From Ruminococcaceae bacterium BL-4 (GTDB lineage: Bacteria; Bacillota; Clostridia; Oscillospirales; Acutalibacteraceae), in the NCBI GenBank assembly GCA_902809935.1, contig LR778134.1:186001-250000 (forward strand): a DNA stretch of 64,000 bases, written 5' to 3'. This document shows positions 53,501-60,484 of the stretch, in pieces. The notes beneath the pieces are model-generated. The model was not told the origin of the DNA. It did no database searches and was given only the letters and a program-made list of their open reading frames with translations. Within the stretch, counting starts at the first letter, position 1. Every line of letters begins with the position of its first letter. Both the position numbers and the translations under genes were made by a program.

Positions 53501-54558
53501 TTAAAAATTTTACAGATGTGTTACTCAGAAGAATTAAGCACACTTCATTAGAAGGTATCAACTTAAATTTAGGACTGCTAAATCTGTTTAATGCATTAGA
53601 ATCAATTTCAAAAATGCAACATGAGTTCGATAGATTTTTTCAAGGCTATCGCACATTAGAAATTGGATTTAATGAAGTTGAAATAGAAAACCTAAATATT
53701 TTGCTGAATATATGGCATGATGTTATCGAAAAAGCCCCTAAAGGCTATCAAATCGCATATAATGCAAAACAAAAATATCGAAAGGCAATCAAGCTTGTTG
53801 AAAGTTTGCATAGTGTAAAATCTATCAATGATATTCCAGTTATATCAAATGGAAACAAACTGTTTTTCTTAAAAAAATTTGATGCAAATAATAGTGAAAT
53901 GATTTCAGAATGTGATTTTATAGCCGAAACAATACATAAATATTTTTTCAATAGTATTGATCAATTTTCAAGCGAAAAATGGCTTATCGATTCCGCCGGA
54001 TACAAATTTATTTACATCCCATTATATAATGATATACCAATCAACATTGGCTTTTCTATTTCAAGCTTACGTGTGTTTGGAAATCGGATATCCAATGCTT
54101 TGTTCCCAGCGGCAATTGACAAATCAATTTATGAATATTTAGGCATTGATTATACAATCATTGAGAGGTGTAATTTACTAAATGCTTCATTTGGTACATT
54201 CAAATTGCTTATACATCAATACAATGAAATTGCAGCTTTTAATACAGGCAACTCTTGTCTGTATGTAAACGGAATAAGCAATTATGTCCAAAGTTTTGTT
54301 AATGAAATGGGTAAACAAGCCTCTAACCTAGCAAAACAAATAGATATTTTAAATACATTAAGAAAAGTGGATGATAAAATCGTAATTGAATGCATATCTG
54401 TAATTTCAGACTGCATTAGCGGAATAGATAATCTGTTTGATCTTGTTAGAGAGTTTAAGCCCATTGAGGAATTTGAAACCCTTGTACAAAATGCAAATGG
54501 AGCATTCGCTGTTCTGCAACCATACATTGTGAAAAAATGTGAACATTCATCTCATTAG
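50518..54558 (+). CDS. STAND NTPase with N-terminal Cap4/DUF4297-like nuclease domain
   Basis: 1,346 residues. N terminus: GAQSAWKGFSSQTL, Glu47-Asp48 and Glu59-x-Gln62-x-Lys64 form the PD-(D/E)XK pattern of DUF4297 nucleases. STAND core: Walker A GVSGQGKT (290-297), Walker B LAVYIDVNPGE, sensor LLISIREEDF. The 900-residue C terminus has no recognised repeats and is the presumed sensor. This layout is that of Avs-type anti-phage proteins. AT-rich. I took ATG 50518; an upstream in-frame ATG at 50413 lacks a ribosome site. Confidence 0.8.
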   Translation: MADNNQFIKSDIGAQSAWKGFSSQTLYIASRIVSDTDDNCFYPEDIEDLVVKNKGKVIEAVQIKNVSAPLTISHLSSTKSSLSGEGFFNRVCSLHAQYPEFNIVKVVYFSSLGDELKGISQGDEFYCKSVKEKLIKSHKLTAKDAEWLVLSLVFEKVDILTLEQAIYSQIKEYVETMAAPEIAKSLLIQHVSELSKSKGYISKKIWQEQIHSIGTDISSIDGYFKEYNKSLVRLSELGTGKSENQLRYEFNQGISTNPDHIRYGIDFRREKWLNAIATSMKKTNTVIVKGVSGQGKTAICYRYLLENFPEELVFCVRHIASEQQAENLVAALSGIAKHTQKLAVYIDVNPGETKWGLLLQEMSMRKINIPLLISIREEDFNLTPINGSIFAYQLIEVQLTEPEAKLIYDHSTAVMPHSKHRTFEEAWISFGGKGPLIEFTYFLTNNQTLAERLRGQINNLLLEKVPDSWFDILKVISLAGKVGGAVAVNKLKKVIKCDNFMAAIQRFKDEYLIKGISSNTYIEALHPVRATILCEILKSLTNDEPIVDLLNCIGCIDGHNLQYLLMDYFTEYPYRKQIINDITNVIQNDWASFAGVVKAMLWLDVKRYYESNAQVISNLIKEKGKGWLCMMPTDISGLIMPNEFMLENLVKNHFSTTSGKDALIHAIENLKASLSSFSIDFEATDAFILSATIPTSEIKNDNDCDALGYSLFWLAKRNRLLHEIKLSENSWIVLLHSDFQVCANAARGIYEHELLRGYYEKVKSSLLDRFLTSFCTIIYSESKDDVVCKFVPPVFADNSDTPAFKNFNYYWKIKALNILQQLFPNKEYIEVELLGIDLFSDLSIEPMDYKGRISKSNRYDSWITEINSWFISRVYYKYRPSSWDEYVKKIEKIRITSNAVISDAISLVDNFYKKQRWNHDRYDKVHTEKVMLSSLISKDLLLPVSVVDKYCLYRENMENDADKENKNVIAPLLYTKYKKLRAELSNGYDSIEKFFKNFTDVLLRRIKHTSLEGINLNLGLLNLFNALESISKMQHEFDRFFQGYRTLEIGFNEVEIENLNILLNIWHDVIEKAPKGYQIAYNAKQKYRKAIKLVESLHSVKSINDIPVISNGNKLFFLKKFDANNSEMISECDFIAETIHKYFFNSIDQFSSEKWLIDSAGYKFIYIPLYNDIPINIGFSISSLRVFGNRISNALFPAAIDKSIYEYLGIDYTIIERCNLLNASFGTFKLLIHQYNEIAAFNTGNSCLYVNGISNYVQSFVNEMGKQASNLAKQIDILNTLRKVDDKIVIECISVISDCISGIDNLFDLVREFKPIEEFETLVQNANGAFAVLQPYIVKKCEHSSH

Positions 54559-54767
54559 TCCAGTTCCAATTAAATTTATGAAGGGCTGAAATAAAGTCGT
54601 TATTCTTATAATAGATTACCCTTGCGACATGTAAAAGCATTTCAAAACTTCTATTTTTGATAAAAAAGTCCTTGACAATTCGTCTCTGGTGTTTTGTGCT
54701 CTGATATTTTCATATTGCAGATGATCTTTTTGACTTTGTACTTAGCATCTTTCCATTAAAAAGGATC

Positions 54768-54806
54768 ACTCCCAGCTATTCTTTTAGGGCGGCTCTGGAG
54801 TTTTTT
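54768..54806 (+). terminator. terminator of the STAND gene
   Basis: ACTCCCAGC pairs with GCTCTGGAGT (one bulge) and is followed by six T. It separates the STAND gene from the downstream two-gene unit. Confidence 0.7.
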
Positions 54807-54807
54807 G

Positions 54808-54916
54808 TTGTTATTATGTCTAATTGTGTTATTGAAATCATGTTGAATCATGACGAACTTTTGTATAAAGTGTTCCATTTTATGGGAATTAAGAGTATTA
54901 TTAACGCAATAAAAAA
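54808..54916 (+). repeat. 109-bp diverged direct repeat, copy R2
   Basis: Partner of R1. It ends 107 bp before the membrane-protein gene, so each putative defence unit is preceded by a copy of this repeat. Confidence 0.85.
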
Positions 54917-55023
54917 TTCATGTTATAGTAGTTAGAGAAAGTTTACATAACAAATACTCCAGCGTGATTTGAAGTAAAGTTGTAAGTCATTGTATTATAT
55001 AAAATGAAAGGAGATAAAAACCT

Positions 55024-55455
55024 ATGGCTATTAACGAAAAGCATTTGGAATTCCTTCAAAACAATATATCAAGAATGAATCAATGCTCATTTCAAATGAA
55101 AGGTTGGGCGATAACTATTGTATCTGCACTCTTAGCTATGTTTGCATCGACTATCGACAAAGTGACACCTGGAAATAAAATGTTTATATTTGTAGCTATT
55201 GCTCCAACTATATTATTTTGGATTTTGGATTCTCTGTATTTATCAAATGAGCGAAAATTGATTGCGATATACAATGATGCTGCAGAAATAACAGACATAC
55301 CGAAAAGAATAAAAGTCAAAAACTATGAGATTCCTTTAAAGAAGTATAAAGGCTGGCAATATTCGCTTATTAAAGCAATGCTATCCCCTTCGGAACTTGC
55401 TTTATATGGATTGATTATTATTGGACTTGCTTTATTTGGATCATTTTATAAATAA
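55024..55455 (+). CDS. three-helix membrane protein, SLATT-like, paired with TIR gene
   Basis: 143 residues. Membrane helices near residues 23-41 (GWAITIVSALLAMFAS), 51-70 (MFIFVAIAPTILFWIL) and 120-140. A charged loop (LSNERKLIAIYNDAAEI) follows the second helix. The layout resembles SLATT-type membrane proteins that act as effectors next to TIR or SMODS genes. AAAGGAGAT precedes the ATG; the TIR gene follows after 43 bp. Confidence 0.65.
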   Translation: MAINEKHLEFLQNNISRMNQCSFQMKGWAITIVSALLAMFASTIDKVTPGNKMFIFVAIAPTILFWILDSLYLSNERKLIAIYNDAAEITDIPKRIKVKNYEIPLKKYKGWQYSLIKAMLSPSELALYGLIIIGLALFGSFYK

Positions 55456-55498
55456 ATCTATTTTATGTAAATCGTTTAAAGGAGTGTGCAAAAATAAT

Positions 55499-56305
55499 AT
55501 GTATTCAAAATTTAATTATACGCCTGGGCCTTTGTACAACCCTGAAATTAATGGACATTTGGAAAAAGGATCTGGTTTATATTCTGATGCGAGTGAAAAA
55601 GCAAGAAAATGTTTAGAAGACTTTATTTATAAAAATGGAGATATAAATGGGTCGGCGTTGCAAGCACATTGGTTCAAATCAATAGATGCGGATGTTTTTA
55701 TTTCTCATTCGCATAATGATATTAATAAAGCTAAAGCATTATCGGGCTGGTTGTTCGATACGTTTGGACTAAAAAGCTTTATCGATTCATGTGTATGGGG
55801 ATATTGCAATGACCTGTTGCAACAAATCGATGATAAATATTGTAAGAATTCAGATGAAAAAACATATAATTATCAGCTGAGAAATTATACGACAAGTCAT
55901 GTACATATCATGCTATCTACCGCGTTAACAGAAATGATCGATAAAACAGAATGTATTTTGTTCATTAATACTCCAGAATCAATCACACTAGGAAATGAGA
56001 TTCACGATATTAAAGAGAAGGGTGCAGAAACAAACTCTCCATGGATATACCATGAATTAGCAATGACAACAATGGTTCAGCAAACTGAGCCCGTGAGAAA
56101 ACGACAGATAAGTGAGTCTAAATTTGAGGCATCCAGTAAAATCCCCACTTTCGATTATCATGTTGAAAAGTATCTGCGAAATATGACTTCATTATCTGAT
56201 TATGACCTTAATAATTGGAAAATTTATTGCCAAAAGAATAATTTACATGAAAATCATTCTTTAGATGGATTATATTTAATAAAGGGATTCATCAAAAAAA
56301 CATAA
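55499..56305 (+). CDS. TIR-domain protein, putative defence NADase
   Basis: 268 residues. TIR core: DADVFISHSHND (63-74), FGLKSFIDSCVWG, CILFINTP and SPWIYHEL, where Glu186 is at the place of the catalytic Glu of TIR NADases. The N-terminal 60 residues are not recognised. It is co-directional with the membrane protein gene, and probably forms a two-gene unit. The AAAGGAG site is 13 bases from ATG 55499, a bit far. Confidence 0.8.
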   Translation: MYSKFNYTPGPLYNPEINGHLEKGSGLYSDASEKARKCLEDFIYKNGDINGSALQAHWFKSIDADVFISHSHNDINKAKALSGWLFDTFGLKSFIDSCVWGYCNDLLQQIDDKYCKNSDEKTYNYQLRNYTTSHVHIMLSTALTEMIDKTECILFINTPESITLGNEIHDIKEKGAETNSPWIYHELAMTTMVQQTEPVRKRQISESKFEASSKIPTFDYHVEKYLRNMTSLSDYDLNNWKIYCQKNNLHENHSLDGLYLIKGFIKKT

Positions 56306-56402
56306 TTTTCTTTCATAACAAATTCTTTGATTTGAAACTACGGGTTATTTTATAATTGTAGTTTCCCCGTTGAACTAAATAATTCACTTTCAGCAATAAA
56401 AA

Positions 56403-56449
56403 GGAGCACCATCAACCGTCCAATGCAGGATAGTTGATGGTGCCTTTTT
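56403..56449 (+). terminator. terminator of the TIR unit
   Basis: AGCACCATCAAC pairs with GTTGATGGTGCC over a 16-base loop, then five T. Confidence 0.85.
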
Positions 56450-56451
56450 AT

Positions 56452-56466
56452 GTGAATATAATTCAC
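56452..56466. repeat. 15-bp palindrome, copy 2
   Basis: GTGAATATAATTCAC, identical to copy 1. It lies directly after the TIR terminator, so copies 1 and 2 bracket the cargo genes. Confidence 0.75.
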
Positions 56467-56568
56467 GTTGTCTATTAAAAAATTTAGCTGTATTTTAGCT
56501 GTATAATACAGCTATTAATATGATATTTTAGTGTTTTTCGGCATCAAAATGATTCAAACAATTAAAAG

Positions 56569-56616
56569 AAAAATCCCCGGGAATCCGCATAAATACTGGC
56601 TTTCCGGGGATTTTTG
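56569..56616 (-). terminator. minus-strand terminator after the tRNA fragment
   Basis: Following the tRNA fragment on the minus strand, AAAATCCCCGGAAAG pairs with a GATTCCCGGGGATTTTT stretch. Together with copy B it looks like the intact 3' end of a host-type tRNA gene. Confidence 0.75.
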
Positions 56617-56663
56617 TTTGGTGGGCCATCTAGGACTCGAACCCAGCACCAACCGGTTATGAG
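56617..56663 (-). repeat. tRNA-Met 3' half, copy B
   Basis: On the minus strand CCGGCTCATAACCGG gives a complete anticodon arm with CAT; then the T arm and acceptor strand ATGGCCCACCA follow. The D arm and 5' acceptor strand are missing. It is 67 bp from the attR core. Confidence 0.8.
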
Positions 56664-56686
56664 CCGGATGAGGAACTTTTTCATAT

Positions 56687-56701
56687 GTGAATATATTTCA
56701 C
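56687..56701. repeat. 15-bp palindrome, copy 3
   Basis: GTGAATATATTTCAC, one base different from copies 1 and 2. It lies 29 bp from the attR core, in phage DNA read through by the truncated feoB. Confidence 0.65.
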
Positions 56702-56711
56702 GCTTTTATAG

Positions 56712-56737
56712 TACAAATTTATACTCTCTATGCACAT
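56712..56737. other. attR with attP left arm
   Basis: Core ATGCACAT at 56730-56737 and arm TACAAATTT at 56712-56720, nine bases apart. At attL the core is followed, again after nine bases, by AATTTTGTA (16466-16474). In the rejoined attP the arms are inverted and equally distant from the central CA. Confidence 0.8.
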
Positions 56738-58055
56738 TGTAAGTGCTTGTTTCCCACACGCACAACAGCGCTTAAACGGCTTATCGAGATTATACGCCAC
56801 TCTAGGCAAATACCCGGCATCTTCTAAAAGCGTAAACAACGGGAAAAAGATTGCCATTGGTGGAAGCATCACTGAAACCACCCATGCGAGCACCCGATAA
56901 ACTCCAAACACCAGTGCTCCATAAAACCATTCCGGCGCATTGATGGAGCGAAAGAAATCTGTCAGGCGATCCTGTACCCAAAATAAGCCATTTGACAAAA
57001 GTTCAGATGGGTAATTAGCACCTGTAATCGTAATCCAAAAAATCAAAGCCAAAAGTACAAGCATAATTGGATATCCTGTCATTTTACTTGTAAGAATCCG
57101 ATCCAGTCGACGATCAAATGCGCTGTATTTTTCCTTCTCATATGTAACCGCGCCGCGGCATACATTTTCGGCAGCAGTTACCAAAGAAGAAACCATCTGA
57201 TCTTTTAGCCCATCTTTGCTGAACCCTTTTTCCTTAAGGAAACTTTTTGCCCGCATAACACCTGCAAAAAGAGTTGGGTCCTTAAGAAAATCTTCTCCTA
57301 AATAAGAATCAATTTCCTTCATTAAAGATACGTCTGTGTCAAGCAGTTTTAAGCTAAGCCACCGACTATTTAACTTTCCATTTAATTTTTTTTGGAGCAG
57401 CGGCTCTATCATCGCAACTGCTTCTTCAATATCTTCTGAATAAGTAACTTTTAGCGGAGAAGCTGAAAGTTTCCCATCAACTACATTATCCAAAGTATTC
57501 ATTAGCTTTTGTAGACTGTTTTTCTTTCTGGCTACGGTACTGACAATCGGAACTCCCAAACGCTTTTGAAGCATTTTTAAATCGATTCGAATGTTCTTTT
57601 TCTTGGCTTCGTCCATCAAATTGACGCACACAACTACTTTTGAAGAAATCTCCATTGTCTGTAAAACCAGATTAAGATTACGTTCCAGGCAAGTCGCGTC
57701 ACAAACAACGACCACCGCATCGGGATCTCCAAAGCAGATAAAATTTCTGGCAACTTCTTCTTCTGCAGAATGCGCCATCAGAGAATAGGTCCCCGGAATA
57801 TCCACCATCACATAAGAATGTTTTTTTGTTCCACAATATCCCTGCGCATTGGTGACCGTTTTTCCCGGCCAGTTTCCAGTATGCTGATTCATGCCTGTAA
57901 GTCCATTAAAGACGGTACTCTTCCCCACATTCGGATTTCCCGCCAGCGCAATCACCCGATCAAGCGGTGTATGCTTTTGAATTTTTAACCCAGAATCCAC
58001 CGCGTTAATTCCAACCGAACGATTTGTTAACCCCATTCTGAAAGCCCCTTTCCGA

Positions 58056-58289
58056 CTAAGCTTTAATCAGGATGTTTTGGCAGTCTTCTGAACGGATGGC
58101 AATTACCGCCCCCCGAATCAGGAATGCCGATGGGTCCCCTCCCGGGCTTCTTCCGAGACATTCCACATCTGTATTTTCGATGAGCCCAATATCCAAAAGT
58201 CGGCGTCTCATGCTGCCCTTGGAATTTAATGAACGGACAACTGCGTGCTGTCCCGGTACAATATCATTTAAGCAAAGCTGCTGATTCAT
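58056..58289 (-). CDS. feoA: ferrous iron transport protein A
   Basis: 77 residues, SH3-like FeoA domain: LNDIVPGQHAVVRSL, RRRLLDIGLIENTDVEC and SPGGDPSAFLIRGAVIAIR are family hallmarks. Supports FeoB activity. First gene of the feo operon, divergent from the DtxR-type gene. Confidence 0.95.
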   Translation of the reverse strand: MNQQLCLNDIVPGQHAVVRSLNSKGSMRRRLLDIGLIENTDVECLGRSPGGDPSAFLIRGAVIAIRSEDCQNILIKA

Positions 58290-58407
58290 AGAAATGACAC
58301 CTTTCGAATAAATTTTAGGAGAAGGAAACTTTTAGTCTATCAACAGATTATTCAGCTTCCAAAATATTCGTTCCAAAAGTTGAATCATTAAAAATAAGGT
58401 GAATTCT

Positions 58408-58902
58408 ATGAACGAGCAAAATGGATTCTATACTCTGAAAGGCTATCAAAAAAACGACAGTGCAGATATGACCTCTGCAATGGAAGATTATTTAGAAATG
58501 ATCTGCCGAATTTTGCAGCAAGGGGAAACCGTAAAGGTAGGAGAACTCTCCCAAAGGCTCCATGTAAAGCCTTCATCCGTCACAAAAATGGTTCAGCAAC
58601 TGACCAACTCCGGATATCTCCGCTCAGAAAAATACGGATTGATCTGCTTAACTCAAAAAGGCAGTCAAGTTGGAAAATATCTACTCTACCGTCATGACGT
58701 CTTATTTCGTTTTCTCTGTATCCTGAACCATTCTCAGGACGAATTGGAAGAAGCGGAAAAAATCGAACATTTTTTAACTCCTGCTACCATTCACAGACTT
58801 GATAAACTGACACAAGAGCTGGAAATTACAAGGGGAAAAACGTCTGCCGAACTCTCTCAAAAAGAGCAAACAGATTTAATCGAAAAAAGACCTCCTCCAT
58901 AG
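58408..58902 (+). CDS. DtxR/MntR-type metal-dependent regulator
   Basis: 164 residues. The winged helix (MEDYLEMICRILQQGETVKV, LHVKPSSVTKMVQQL) is followed by a dimerisation/metal region (CILNHSQDELEEAEKIEHFL). Divergent from feoA across 118 bp, so it probably controls feo in response to Fe(II) or Mn(II). ATG 58408 fits AAGGTG; an upstream GTG at 58399 is possible. Confidence 0.9.
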   Translation: MNEQNGFYTLKGYQKNDSADMTSAMEDYLEMICRILQQGETVKVGELSQRLHVKPSSVTKMVQQLTNSGYLRSEKYGLICLTQKGSQVGKYLLYRHDVLFRFLCILNHSQDELEEAEKIEHFLTPATIHRLDKLTQELEITRGKTSAELSQKEQTDLIEKRPPP

Positions 58903-58914
58903 GATTCAGGAACA

Positions 58915-58955
58915 TAAAAAAGGCGCACCGCGAAAATCCGCAGTACGTCTTTTTA
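58915..58955. terminator. bidirectional terminator
   Basis: A long imperfect stem (AAAGGCGCACCGCG with CGCAGTACGTCTTT) flanked by A and T runs between convergent genes. Confidence 0.8.
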
Positions 58956-58969
58956 TCTTTCCTCTATAT

Positions 58970-60292
58970 TTATAAAAGTCTTTTTCTGAAACTTTCCGCT
59001 GAAAAGCCATACGTTCTCGTTGGTCTTCCTTTTTTATTGGGGCCTGAAATCGAAATTTCATGAATGAGCTGTGCTTCTAAAAGCTGCTGTAAAATTCGGT
59101 TTGCGCTGCGGGAAGTTACATTCAGTAGTTTTCCGACAGAAGCCGCTGTCAGATGCGCCGACTCATTGAGCTGAAACAGCCCAACCAGCTTTAGCAAATT
59201 GGTCTGGTTAATTCCACAATTTTTTGCAAATGAAACTGCATTCTGATTTTCATAGCTATAAGTAACCGCATGTGTAGCAGAAAGGGGACCTGTCATCTCC
59301 GCATTATCTCCACTGACCAAAAAGCCGTCGTTACCGCCGTATTTTAAAGCTTCCAGCAATGCAACTTCCGCATAATAATGACTGCGGTCTCCGGAAAGAT
59401 TGAGTCCCGCTCCAATTCGGAATGGAAAATTCAAATGTTCCTGCAGATAACGCACTAATCTTTGAATTCGTTCCACTGAGATTGTCTGAATCGGTGCCTG
59501 CGTCTGGAGTTCAAAGCGTCCAAATCCAGCGGTAATCAAAAAGTCCATTCCATTATCTCGGCGAAAATCCACCAGCAACTTATGCAGCGTCGCCTCTCTG
59601 TACTCGCGCTCTTCCCCATTGCAGCTTCGTTCCATAGGCAACCGCAAAATAACGACTAAATGATCCATTTCCTCTGCCTGAGAAAGCCGCAGTTCTTTTA
59701 CGGCAGCTTCGATTGATTCCTGAATCATAATAGCAGAAGGGAAAACTGCAAGATATGGAATCTTCAGCTCATCCAATGCCTTAAGATTATTAATGCTTCG
59801 GCTGATAACCAGATCGATTTTTCCAGCATCCCAAAGTTCCTGGGTACGGGCAGTAATCCTTTTATAGTTATAAATTTTATCTTCATAAAAATAAGGCATA
59901 TTTTTCGGATCAATATACCGCTGCACGTCCATAAAATGATTAAGAGGAGTCAAGAAGTCCACAAACACACGATTCAAGGGGATCTCTGGATGCTCAATAC
60001 AAAAATTCAGCAGAATTCCCAGAATATCTTTTGTTCCATAAGCAGTAAAAGCACAAGGAATTGCAATATTGGGGATATGGTTATGAATATAATGATATCC
60101 CAGCTCTCCAGAAAAGAAAATCACGTCGCACCGATCTTTGCAATCCTCATAGATCCAATCAATATCAGACAGCTCATTATAGATATATTTGTGAAATTCA
60201 CACCCAAAATCATAACTTTCAATGACTTTATTGATCGGTTCCAATGAACGCTTTGGACTAACAATTGCAACAGAAATCATAAAATCTCCCAA
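58970..60292 (-). CDS. PrpR-like regulator with C-terminal helix-turn-helix
   Basis: 440 residues. N-terminal region (VAIVSPKRSLEPINKVIES, FFSGELGYHYI) resembles the PrpR-type sensor fold with two alpha/beta lobes. A middle GGDEF-like region (RIGAGLNLSGDRSHYYAEVALLEA split) lacks the GGDEF motif. The C-terminal helix-turn-helix (ASVGKLLNVTSRSANRI) binds DNA. Divergent from the glutamate carrier operon, its probable target. Confidence 0.75.
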   Translation of the reverse strand: MGDFMISVAIVSPKRSLEPINKVIESYDFGCEFHKYIYNELSDIDWIYEDCKDRCDVIFFSGELGYHYIHNHIPNIAIPCAFTAYGTKDILGILLNFCIEHPEIPLNRVFVDFLTPLNHFMDVQRYIDPKNMPYFYEDKIYNYKRITARTQELWDAGKIDLVISRSINNLKALDELKIPYLAVFPSAIMIQESIEAAVKELRLSQAEEMDHLVVILRLPMERSCNGEEREYREATLHKLLVDFRRDNGMDFLITAGFGRFELQTQAPIQTISVERIQRLVRYLQEHLNFPFRIGAGLNLSGDRSHYYAEVALLEALKYGGNDGFLVSGDNAEMTGPLSATHAVTYSYENQNAVSFAKNCGINQTNLLKLVGLFQLNESAHLTAASVGKLLNVTSRSANRILQQLLEAQLIHEISISGPNKKGRPTRTYGFSAESFRKRLL

Positions 60293-60393
60293 TCCATTTC
60301 TTAAGATTATTATGTCGAAAATTAATTTATCACAAACTTTTTCGTGAATTTTCTTTAATATATCACAAAAATTTTATTTGGTCAAAAAAAGGA

Positions 60394-60460
60394 TTGACTT
60401 TTCTTGCTGTTGATGATATTGTGAATTCAGAATTAAGGACTTGAATTTTTAAGTCCTTAA
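60394..60460 (+). promoter_or_regulatory. promoter and 5' hairpin of the gltS operon
   Basis: TTGACT (60394-60399), 17-bp spacer, TATTGT (60417-60422), then a perfect 10-bp inverted repeat TTAAGGACTT/AAGTCCTTAA (60433-60460). Upstream, ATCACAAA recurs at about 60330 and 60363 and GTGAAT-type boxes lie nearby, possible sites for the divergent regulator. Confidence 0.7.
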
Positions 60461-60484
60461 ATAAAACTAGAGGGGGAATACCTA

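Larger units (their letters stand above)
16457..56737. mobile_element. siphovirus prophage integrated in feoB
   Basis: 40.28 kb from core to core. It has integrase, switch region, recombination genes, late regulator, terminase, portal, capsid, tail with a long tape measure and no sheath gene (so a siphovirus), lysis genes and a cargo region at the right end. All structural modules look open; the only broken gene seen is a small XRE regulator at 21005. Excision would rebuild feoB exactly. Confidence 0.93.
56681..58036 (-). pseudogene. feoB: feoB 5' part, truncated by prophage
   Basis: Codes for the N-terminal 435 residues of FeoB: G-protein domain (G1 GNPNVGKSTVF, G2/G3 GNWPGKT and VDIPGTYSL, G4 NLMDEA), GDI helices and the first membrane segments up to GKQALTMC. 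Then the frame runs 16 residues into phage DNA and stops. Without the pore half it cannot transport iron. It may still yield a soluble-plus-partial-membrane GTPase fragment. It follows feoA by 19 bp. Confidence 0.94.

Noticed and set aside
39175-54558. Relation between the two 1,381-codon frames (tape measure and STAND)
   Set aside because: Equal length is chance: sequences are unrelated and the STAND start is better placed at 50518, giving 1,346 residues.
56600-56665. Complete tRNA-Met gene
   Set aside because: Anticodon arm, T arm and CCA are present but there is no D arm or 5' acceptor strand, so it is only a 3' half.
16475-56680. Phage-wide recoding of TAG to explain the amber codon in the XRE gene
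   Set aside because: TAG is a natural stop of the methyltransferase, STAND and microprotein genes, each followed by a terminator, another feature or non-coding DNA.
15611-58036. feoB decayed by random mutation
   Set aside because: Both halves are open, end exactly at a shared 8-bp core and rejoin in frame.
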